Of a stretch of DNA of 7,696 nucleotides, positions 1 through 5,252 are shown piece after piece. The notes under the pieces were generated by a model. It saw nothing but the letters and a program-made list of their open reading frames with translations, ran no database searches and was not told where the DNA came from. A program made the position numbers and the translations under genes. Location of the stretch: assembly GCA_003562535.1 (NCBI GenBank), contig PWUP01000322.1, forward strand, positions 1 through 7,696, in the 5' to 3' direction. How positions within the stretch are numbered: position 1 is the first letter of the stretch; the number at the start of each line of letters is the position of its first letter. The DNA is from Gammaproteobacteria bacterium (GTDB taxonomy: Bacteria > Pseudomonadota > Gammaproteobacteria > Competibacterales > Competibacteraceae).

Positions 1-142
1 CGAAGCCAGCCCGGAACCCGAGCCAGTCGCCGAAGCCAGCCCGGAACCCGAGCCAGTCGCCGAAGCCAGCCCGGAACCCGAGCCAGTCGCCGAAGCCAGC
101 CCGGAATCCGAGCCAGTCGCCGAAACCAGCCCGGAACCCGAG
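1..142 (+). repeat. 30-bp in-frame tandem repeat, 4.7 visible copies
   Basis: Four full 30-bp units lie at 1-30, 31-60, 61-90 and 91-120, followed by a partial fifth at 121-142 that diverges at 143. The first three are identical. Unit 4 has a single C-to-T change at 107 (Pro to Ser), and unit 5 a G-to-A change at 125 (Ala to Thr). Thirty bases equal ten codons, so copy number can change without breaking the frame; each unit encodes EASPEPEPVA. Identity at silent positions points to recent expansion by slippage or unequal recombination. The array starts at the window edge, so its full length is unknown. Confidence 0.95.
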
Positions 143-532
143 AGCACAACGTCAGTTACTGCCGCAGTGCAAGCAGCGGCTATAGACAGCGATGCCGCTG
201 CCTTAACCCCTGTACCAGTAACTACGGGCACTCTACTGGGGGAAGATTGGTTGCAACAGCAAAATCCCAACCATTTCACCATCCAGATCGCTGCTAGCAA
301 TGATCGACAAGCGTTACGTCAATACGCTGAAAGCCTGAACCTAGATACCGAATACGCCTGGTTTCGTAGCGTGCGCAATGGGCAAAACTGGTATTCATTA
401 GTTGTGGGTCAATACCCCAGTTCCGCCAGAGCCCAAACCGCCGTTGCTAATTTGCCGACAAGAATCCGCCGTAATCAGCCTTGGATTCGCAACTTTGGCT
501 CCATTCAAAGGGACATCAATAACGCCCAATAA
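2..532 (+). CDS. SPOR-domain protein, DamX-like, C-terminal part (5' end outside window)
   Basis: The frame is open from the left edge to TAA at 530-532, giving 176 visible residues; the true start lies upstream, and the GTG at 167 is only an internal codon. Visible residues 1-47 are a Pro/Glu-rich tandem repeat of EASPEPEPVA. A short Ala/Thr-rich linker follows, then from about nucleotide 272 a SPOR domain (HFTIQIAAS, WFRSVRNGQNWYSLVVGQY, and a final NQPWIRNFGSIQ). SPOR domains bind denuded glycan strands of septal peptidoglycan. The ending closely resembles what I recall of E. coli DamX (RNGQPWYVLVSGVY, then NPWAKPLRQVQ), a cell-division protein with cytoplasmic N-terminus, one membrane span and periplasmic SPOR domain. 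In other gammaproteobacteria this domain is also fused to an ExeA-type AAA ATPase, so the unseen N-terminus could be either. The gene converges on the flagellar cluster and is not part of its operon. The SPOR call is firm; DamX orthology is inferred. Confidence 0.8.
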   Translation, partial: EASPEPEPVAEASPEPEPVAEASPEPEPVAEASPESEPVAETSPEPESTTSVTAAVQAAAIDSDAAALTPVPVTTGTLLGEDWLQQQNPNHFTIQIAASNDRQALRQYAESLNLDTEYAWFRSVRNGQNWYSLVVGQYPSSARAQTAVANLPTRIRRNQPWIRNFGSIQRDINNAQ

Positions 533-581
533 GCCCGTCGGAACTGATCAGACGGGCTGTCGGGCACCTCCTGTGCCCGTC
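532..581. terminator. Overlapping GC-rich hairpins between convergent genes, possible bidirectional terminator
   Basis: A perfect 8-bp stem pairs AGCCCGTC (532-539) with GACGGGCT (551-558) around an 11-nt loop, beginning at the stop codon of the SPOR gene. A second perfect stem pairs CGGGCAC (561-567) with GTGCCCG (573-579) around a 5-nt loop. The middle arm GACGGGC (551-557) could instead pair with GCCCGTC at 575-581, so the folds compete. The place between two convergent genes fits transcription termination in both directions. No T-tract follows either stem on either strand, so this is not a textbook Rho-independent terminator. The rest of the gap, to 664, shows nothing recognisable. Confidence 0.4.
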
Positions 582-664
582 CTATACGGCATCAACAGGA
601 GTCCAGTCATCAAGGCAAACGACTATTTCATATCTGGAAAACAGCACAAATGGCTATATAAGCG

Positions 665-1078
665 CTAACTCAAGCCCGAATCTTCCGGCGTCTGGTTGAT
701 AAACAAAAGTAAATCTGCCTCACCGCGAGTCAAACCGCAGGTCTCCATCAATTGCTCACGACTTGCCCCTCGCACAGCCAAGCGTATGGCGTGTTGATAA
801 GGCCCCTGGTCGGGATCTCGCAGCAGCATTTGTTCTTGCTGCCCTGCAAGCATCTGCAGGCGCTGCGCCATTTCCGCTTGCTGCTGATCAACGGTTATTT
901 CACTGGCACACAGTGCGCTCAGCGCCCCGCGCAAGGACAGCACAGTCATTTCTTGGTTGCTCAGACGCTGCTGCAATATCTTGACGCGAACTGCTGACCA
1001 TAACGCAACCCCCAAAGCGGTAGCGGCCAGCAGTAACACGCTCACAGTAACCACTGCCATTATTGTGTAATCATGCAT
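665..1078 (-). CDS. DUF2802-type membrane-anchored protein of the chemotaxis cluster
   Basis: 137 residues. Residues about 7-30 form one hydrophobic segment (AVVTVSVLLLAATALGVALW), suggesting an N-terminal membrane anchor. Residues about 31-87 are rich in Gln, Leu and Glu and look like a coiled coil facing the cytoplasm. The C-terminal part (about 93-128: YQHAIRLAVRGAS, then LMETCGLTRGEADLL) is the DUF2802 signature, which looks like a small helix-turn-helix fold. In Pseudomonas-type clusters a gene of this family follows cheW near the end of the chemotaxis operon; its function is unknown to me. The ATG at 1078 overlaps the upstream small ORF by 8 bp (ATGCATGA), implying translational coupling. 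Family and position are well supported; no role can be assigned. Confidence 0.8.
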   Translation of the reverse strand: MHDYTIMAVVTVSVLLLAATALGVALWSAVRVKILQQRLSNQEMTVLSLRGALSALCASEITVDQQQAEMAQRLQMLAGQQEQMLLRDPDQGPYQHAIRLAVRGASREQLMETCGLTRGEADLLLFINQTPEDSGLS

Positions 1079-1256
1079 AGTCGTCTACATGCGAACCTGC
1101 AGCATCAGAAGAGGATTGATCCTGAAAACGATCCTTTTTTTGGGCTGGTTTACGTGGTGGCGGCTGCCGTTCATGGGGTTCGTCTTCGCGATCCGCGACA
1201 TTGCGCTTAGGCCACGGTGGATGCACGGGTTGGATGGGTTCAAGTGGAGTAGCCAT
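1071..1256 (-). CDS. Small proline-rich, charged protein, unknown function
   Basis: 61 residues from ATG at 1256, which has a weak GGTG (1263-1266) six bases upstream. An in-frame GTG at 1265 would add three residues (MYD) but has no Shine-Dalgarno of its own. It begins 21 bp after the cheA stop and overlaps the DUF2802 start by 8 bp, so it sits squarely in the operon. The sequence opens with MATPLEPIQPVHPPWPKR, continues as a low-complexity Pro/Arg/Lys/Glu/Asp/Gln stretch without hydrophobic core, and ends in SHVDDYA. No membrane segment or catalytic motif is visible, so it is probably disordered. I do not recognise a named family, although short Pro-rich proteins ending in an acidic-Tyr-Ala tail occur in other chemotaxis clusters as far as I recall. 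It contains an A7 run at 1135-1141. Real coding status is inferred from tight spacing at both ends. Confidence 0.65.
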   Translation of the reverse strand: MATPLEPIQPVHPPWPKRNVADREDEPHERQPPPRKPAQKKDRFQDQSSSDAAGSHVDDYA

Positions 1257-1277
1257 ATCATACACCGAATTGCGGCA

Positions 1278-3269
1278 TTAAGGCCGCCCCGCATAAGCAT
1301 TGACTAAACCGGGTATATCGAGGATCAGAGCCACTCCACCATCACCGGTAATCGTAGCACCGGCAAAACCGGGTAAACCTTGCAAATAGGATCCCAGAGG
1401 CTTGATCACCACTTCCTCCTGGCCGATTAATCGATCTACCACAAAACCCACTCGCTGTTTACCGACGAACACGACCACCACCACATCACGGTTTTCGTTA
1501 TCCGCAGGCGGGTCATCACCATCGGTGAGCCACCGGCGCAAATAGTAAAGCGGCAAAGCTTCATCACGCACCATCACCACTTCTTGATGATCGATATGAT
1601 GAGTCCGTGAATGCTCTAAATTAAAAATCTCACTGATACTGGCTAATGGCAGGGCAAAACGCTGACTACCCAGCACAACCATTAATGTCGGTAAGATCGC
1701 CAAGGTCAACGGTACCTTAACCCCGAGGGTGCTGCCCTCGCCGTAAACTGAATCAATCTCTACCGTACCATTGAGCTGAGCAATACGCGTTTTGACCACA
1801 TCCATCCCTACACCGCGCCCCGACACATCGGAAATCTCCGCTTTCGTGGTAAAACCTGGCATAAAGATCATATTTAACGCATTCTGATCGCTCATGCGGG
1901 CAGCGGCTTCTTCATCCATCAGCCCTTTTTCCACCGCTTTACGGCGTAATGTATCCGGATCCATGCCCTGGCCATCATCGGAGATGGTCAATAAAATATG
2001 GTCGCCTTCCTGCTCTGCGGCCAACACCACCTGACCCGCTCGCGGCTTGCCACGGCGCTCACGCTCATCGGGGTATTCGATACCGTGATCGACGGCATTG
2101 CGTACCAGATGAACTAATGGATCAGCGAGCGCTTCAACCTGATTTTTGTCCAAATCGGTATCTTCACCACGCAACTCAAGATTAATTTCTTTGTTCAGGC
2201 TACGGGCAAGATCGCGTACCACCCGTGGAAATCGGCCAAATATTTTCTTGACCGGTTGCATGCGGGTTTTCATGACAGAGGTTTGTAAATCAGAGGTCAC
2301 TGCATCCAGATTACCTACCGCAGCACTGACTTCTTCATCATTAATCCGTGCATGTAACGTTGCTAGCCGATTACGCACTAAGACCAGCTCGCCCACTAAA
2401 TTCATAATATCGTCAAGGCGTTTAGTATCAACCCGCACGGTGGCCTCAGCCACCGAGGCCGCCACAGCCGTCGCCGCTACAGGTCGAGCAGGTGGTGCCG
2501 CAGTCGGCGCTGGTTTCGCAAGCGTAACGGACTCAGGTGTCGCAGGCGGCGAGCCGAATTGAGTTTTAGGTGGTTGCCCCTGACCATGTAATTCGTCAAG
2601 CAGGCGCTCAAACTCATCATCGGTAATCAGATCACTGTCTTGTTCAGACAGGGTGGACTCAGTTTGAACCGAGGCCGCATGAAATGCTGCCGGCTGAGTC
2701 GGTGCGTCCGTGGGGTGATCTTGAGCACTGATGGCATCCAACAGCGCTTCAAATTCTGCTTCGGTAATCTCATCATCGCTGCCAGTTGCCGCAGACACAG
2801 CAGGTTCAGGGCTAACTGCCGGGGTGTCTTTAGGCGGTGAATCAGGTTGCGGTGCTGTGGCGGCAGTGGATGTGGGTTCATCGGGTGTAGCCAGCGACTC
2901 CAAGGTCGCTAATAAGCCTGCATCGGCCGGGCTAGGTTCCTGCCCGGAACGCATCTCATTAAACATATCCATCACGACATCCAAGACTTGCAGCACAGCA
3001 TCCATCAGGGTGCCATCCACTTGCCTTTGGCCTTGGCGCAGCACATTGAACACATCTTCAGCGCGGTGACACACCGTCACCAGATTGTTGAGGTTAAGAA
3101 AACCCGCCCCCCCCTTGATGGTGTGAAAACCACGAAATACCGCATCAAGCTGCTGCCGATCTTGCGGGTTTTGTTCCAGTTCTACTAACTGCTCGCTCAA
3201 CCCATCCAGTAGCTCACCGGCCTCGACCAAGAAATCCTGCAGAATTTCGTCACCAGTATCCAGGCTCAC
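1278..3269 (-). CDS. cheA: Chemotaxis histidine kinase CheA
   Basis: 663 residues. CheA senses receptor state through CheW and phosphorylates CheY (and CheB) from a histidine in its P1 domain. P1 (about 5-127) carries FHTIKGGAGF with phospho-acceptor His49. Residues about 128-277 are a Pro/Ala/Thr-rich linker in which I see no classical P2 fold; it holds two copies of a motif, DDEITEAEFEALLDAI (165-180) and SDLITDDEFERLLDEL (213-228 region). P3 dimerisation starts about 278 (VRVDTKRLDDIMNLVGEL). The P4 kinase shows N box LVHLVRNAVDHGIE (385-398), G1 DDGQGMD (431-437), F box FMPGFTTK (469-476) and G2 GRGVGMDVV (484-492). A P5 CheW-like domain runs from about 530 to the end. All expected ATP-binding motifs are present, so it should be active. 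The GTG start is supported by AGGGG six bases upstream. It follows cheZ by 27 bp. No cheW or cheB lies in the window. Confidence 0.97.
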   Translation of the reverse strand: MSLDTGDEILQDFLVEAGELLDGLSEQLVELEQNPQDRQQLDAVFRGFHTIKGGAGFLNLNNLVTVCHRAEDVFNVLRQGQRQVDGTLMDAVLQVLDVVMDMFNEMRSGQEPSPADAGLLATLESLATPDEPTSTAATAPQPDSPPKDTPAVSPEPAVSAATGSDDEITEAEFEALLDAISAQDHPTDAPTQPAAFHAASVQTESTLSEQDSDLITDDEFERLLDELHGQGQPPKTQFGSPPATPESVTLAKPAPTAAPPARPVAATAVAASVAEATVRVDTKRLDDIMNLVGELVLVRNRLATLHARINDEEVSAAVGNLDAVTSDLQTSVMKTRMQPVKKIFGRFPRVVRDLARSLNKEINLELRGEDTDLDKNQVEALADPLVHLVRNAVDHGIEYPDERERRGKPRAGQVVLAAEQEGDHILLTISDDGQGMDPDTLRRKAVEKGLMDEEAAARMSDQNALNMIFMPGFTTKAEISDVSGRGVGMDVVKTRIAQLNGTVEIDSVYGEGSTLGVKVPLTLAILPTLMVVLGSQRFALPLASISEIFNLEHSRTHHIDHQEVVMVRDEALPLYYLRRWLTDGDDPPADNENRDVVVVVFVGKQRVGFVVDRLIGQEEVVIKPLGSYLQGLPGFAGATITGDGGVALILDIPGLVNAYAGRP

Positions 3270-3275
3270 TTTTTG

Positions 3276-3280
3276 CCCCT
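3276..3280 (-). promoter_or_regulatory. Ribosome binding site of cheA
   Basis: AGGGG lies six bases before the GTG at 3269 in the 27-bp cheZ-cheA gap. It fixes a GTG start giving MSLDTGDEILQDFL, the usual CheA beginning. Confidence 0.75.
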
Positions 3281-3296
3281 ATAGTTATTTTTAGGA

Positions 3297-4091
3297 TTAA
3301 AAACCTAGGCTTGACAGCAAATCGTCAACATCATCCTGGCCACAGACCTCTTGACTAGCATCTGCTGTACCGGGCACCGAGGGTCCACTACCTGATGACA
3401 ACTTCTGGTGCGGCTGTGAGTCCTGCTGCTCTTTGGATTTTTTCTGATCTGGGGTGGACAGCCGTTCTCCCGATAACCGGACTAAACCCACCAGATTATT
3501 TTCAACATCCTGAACCAAGGTAATAACCCGGCGGATCACCTGCCCGGTGAGATCCTGAAAATCTTGAGCCATCAGGACTTCTGACAAATTAGCACGAATC
3601 AGCTCAGCATCACCGGCACCCTGCTGTAAAAACTCACCCAGTTGCTGGCTGAACTCGCGAAATTCATCCAGCGACATATCTCGGGTTCGGAAACGTTGCC
3701 AGGCGTCAGCGAGTTCATGAGAACGCCGCGATAGGACTTCGGCAATGGGCAAGCTCTCTTCCACGGCGTTGAGTGTCCGGTGCGCTGCTTGCTCGGTCAT
3801 CACCACCACGTAGTTTAGACGTTCTTTAGCATCAGGAATCTCGACTTGAGCAATTTCCGAGAGCCGCGAATCCATACGGAATACATTAAGCGCTTCATGC
3901 AGATCCCGGGTTAATTTACCGATTTCCTGAAACAGAATGCTATCGTGCATCCGCCCAAGCTCTTCAATCAAACCGTTAGCCAGGTCCTCATCGCCGGCCT
4001 CGATATGAGTCACCAGTTGGCGGGCCTTATCCAGTTGAGTCGAACGCATTTCCATTTCTTTCTTGTCTATTTCCAGGCTCTGCATTGGCAT
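3297..4091 (-). CDS. cheZ: CheY-P phosphatase CheZ
   Basis: 264 residues, longer than the 214 of E. coli CheZ. It speeds CheY-P hydrolysis and so ends the tumble signal. The mostly helical N-terminal part (about 10-200) would form the CheZ four-helix bundle. The signature AQDFQDLTGQVIRRVI (175-190) contains Asp180 and Gln184, which correspond to the catalytic Asp143 and Gln147 of E. coli. A Ser/Gln/Lys-rich flexible linker (about 208-250) follows, and the final DDVDDLLSSLGF matches the C-terminal CheY-binding helix. The extra length lies mainly in the N-terminal region and linker. It begins 5 bp after the cheY stop, with AGGG at 4100-4103 inside the end of cheY and 8 bases before the ATG, so translation of the pair is probably coupled. 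The presence of CheZ supports a beta- or gammaproteobacterial origin. Confidence 0.96.
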   Translation of the reverse strand: MPMQSLEIDKKEMEMRSTQLDKARQLVTHIEAGDEDLANGLIEELGRMHDSILFQEIGKLTRDLHEALNVFRMDSRLSEIAQVEIPDAKERLNYVVVMTEQAAHRTLNAVEESLPIAEVLSRRSHELADAWQRFRTRDMSLDEFREFSQQLGEFLQQGAGDAELIRANLSEVLMAQDFQDLTGQVIRRVITLVQDVENNLVGLVRLSGERLSTPDQKKSKEQQDSQPHQKLSSGSGPSVPGTADASQEVCGQDDVDDLLSSLGF

Positions 4092-4096
4092 GACCG

Positions 4097-4489
4097 TTAC
4101 CCTGCTGCGTTAATGCGTTCGAAGATCTTGTCGATCTTCTCCTTTAAAGTGTCCGCTGTAAACGGCTTGATGATATAGCTGTTGACACCCACTTGAGCCG
4201 CCTCAACAATTTGCTCACGTTTAGCTTCAGCTGTCACCATCAAAACTGGCAAGGTCTTGAGGTGCTCATCAGCACGCACGGCACGGAGTAAATCAAGACC
4301 CGTCATCGTCGGCATATTCCAATCTGTGATCAGAAAATCAAAATTACCATTTTTCAGCATGGGCAAAGCCGCGCTGCCGTCATCCGCCTCCGTGGTATTA
4401 TTATAGCCAAGATCCCGCAGCAAGTTCTTGATAATACGGCGCATCGTAGAAAAATCATCCACGATGAGGATTTTCATATTTTTATCCAC
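4097..4489 (-). CDS. cheY: Chemotaxis response regulator CheY
   Basis: 130 residues, a stand-alone receiver domain. CheY-P binds the flagellar switch protein FliM and changes rotation. Starting at GTG 4489 gives MDKNMKILIVDDFSTMRR. Asp11 and Asp12 form the acidic pocket, Asp56 (TDWNMP) is the phospho-acceptor, and Thr86, Tyr105 and Lys108 match the E. coli switch residues Thr87, Tyr106 and Lys109. GGAG at 4496-4499, six bases before this GTG, is why I chose it. An ATG at 4477 would give the shorter MKILIVDD form also common in this family; a TTG at 4501 is unlikely because the GGAG lies inside that reading frame. It sits 38 bp after fliA and 5 bp before cheZ. The fliA-cheY gap is very AT-rich and may hold a promoter. 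All catalytic residues are present; the function is certain, the exact start less so. Confidence 0.96.
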   Translation of the reverse strand: MDKNMKILIVDDFSTMRRIIKNLLRDLGYNNTTEADDGSAALPMLKNGNFDFLITDWNMPTMTGLDLLRAVRADEHLKTLPVLMVTAEAKREQIVEAAQVGVNSYIIKPFTADTLKEKIDKIFERINAAG

Positions 4490-4495
4490 AAAAGT

Positions 4496-4499
4496 CTCC
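4496..4499 (-). promoter_or_regulatory. Ribosome binding site supporting the GTG start of cheY
   Basis: GGAG lies six bases upstream of GTG 4489. It is 18 bases from the ATG at 4477, too far for that codon. This favours the MDKNMKIL form of CheY, although GTGGA at 4485-4489 could serve the ATG. Confidence 0.55.
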
Positions 4500-4501
4500 A
4501 A

Positions 4502-4531
4502 ATTTTACCAAAAAAATTCAATAAAAATCAA
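4502..4531 (-). promoter_or_regulatory. Possible sigma-70-type promoter before cheY
   Basis: Reading the minus strand, TTGATT (4531-4526), an 18-base spacer, then TGG and TAAAAT (4507-4502) resemble a -35 element and an extended -10 element. It overlaps the fliA stop codon. A start about seven bases after the -10 would fall near 4495, inside or just past the GGAG site, which would favour use of the ATG at 4477 from this transcript. The stretch is almost pure A and T, so a chance match is quite likely. Confidence 0.25.
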
Positions 4532-5250
4532 AATTTTATCCATTCCGTCATGCGTGCTCGCAGACGCACTAGCGCCTGACCGTGAAGCTGACAAACCCGT
4601 GACTCACTGACGCCGAGAACAGCGCCAATTTCGCGCAAATTAAGTTCATCATCATAATACAGTGACATAACTAATTTTTCTCGCTCTGGCAAGCGCATAA
4701 TCTGATCGATAAGAGCGTGCCTGAACGCTTCTTCTTGCACAGATTGCGCTGGATCGGATTCATCACCGGGCAGGCTATTTTCACCCTCAGAATCAGGTGC
4801 AAAAATCTCTTCAAAACTCAACACCCTGCGGCATACTGCGTCACTGACCATATGTTGGTAGTCATCCAGGCTGATCTGCAGCTCATCGGCAACTTCTTGG
4901 GCATGCGCCTCACGCCCTTGACGATTTTCCACCGTGCGGATGGCCTTACTCACCCGTCGGGCATTGCGATGTACAGAACGTGGTGTCCAATCAGAGCGGC
5001 GCACCTCGTCCAACATCGCACCACGGATGCGGATACCGGCATAGGTCTCAAAACTTGCCCCCTGGCTGGGGTCATATTGTTGCGCCGCCTCCAGCAGCCC
5101 CACGACTCCGGATTGAATCAGATCATCGACTTGCACATCAGCCGGCAAACGTCCGAGCAGATGATAGGCAATACGTTTGACCAACGGCACATGCTGGTCA
5201 ACCAACCGATTGCGGTCAAGGCCCTTGCTGGTATACTCGCGGGTACTCAT
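4528..5250 (-). CDS. fliA: Flagellar sigma factor FliA (sigma-28)
   Basis: 240 residues, the usual length. FliA directs RNA polymerase to late (class 3/4) flagellar and chemotaxis promoters and is held in check by the anti-sigma factor FlgM, which is not in this window. Region 2 spans about 14-90, with VDDLIQSGVVGLLEA (41-55) and FETYAGIRIRGAMLDEVRR (67-85), the core-binding and -10-recognition parts. DWTPRSV (87-93) opens region 3. Region 4 (about 186-234) has the -35-binding helix-turn-helix LNLREIGAVLGVSESRVCQL (203-222). The ATG lies only 2 bp after the flhG stop, with a weak GGG (5257-5259) six bases upstream, so it is probably translated by coupling with flhG. Position between flhG and cheY is classical for gammaproteobacteria. 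No defects seen. Confidence 0.97.
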   Translation of the reverse strand: MSTREYTSKGLDRNRLVDQHVPLVKRIAYHLLGRLPADVQVDDLIQSGVVGLLEAAQQYDPSQGASFETYAGIRIRGAMLDEVRRSDWTPRSVHRNARRVSKAIRTVENRQGREAHAQEVADELQISLDDYQHMVSDAVCRRVLSFEEIFAPDSEGENSLPGDESDPAQSVQEEAFRHALIDQIMRLPEREKLVMSLYYDDELNLREIGAVLGVSESRVCQLHGQALVRLRARMTEWIKF

Positions 5251-5252
5251 AG

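Noticed and set aside
1..142. CRISPR array or non-coding satellite
   Set aside because: The 30-bp units are directly abutting with no spacers, and they continue in frame into a SPOR domain, so this is a coding repeat.
402..668. 88-codon plus-strand frame running from the SPOR gene through the intergenic gap
   Set aside because: Its first half overlaps the SPOR domain in another frame and the second half runs through the hairpin region; no start signal and no recognisable protein.
1085..1300. Alternative 71-codon minus-strand frame overlapping the cheA end and the small ORF
   Set aside because: It starts inside cheA and runs out of frame with the small ORF that has tighter spacing to both neighbours and a more protein-like, biased composition.
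4490..4501. TTG start for cheY at 4501
   Set aside because: The best ribosome site, GGAG, lies inside this extension and points to the GTG at 4489; family members begin MDKxMKIL or MKIL.
4500..4531. Rho-independent terminator after fliA (T-run in the minus-strand transcript)
   Set aside because: The T-run is there, but the only stem before it is a short A/T pairing (ATAAAA with TTTTAT) with no GC, which would not end transcription.
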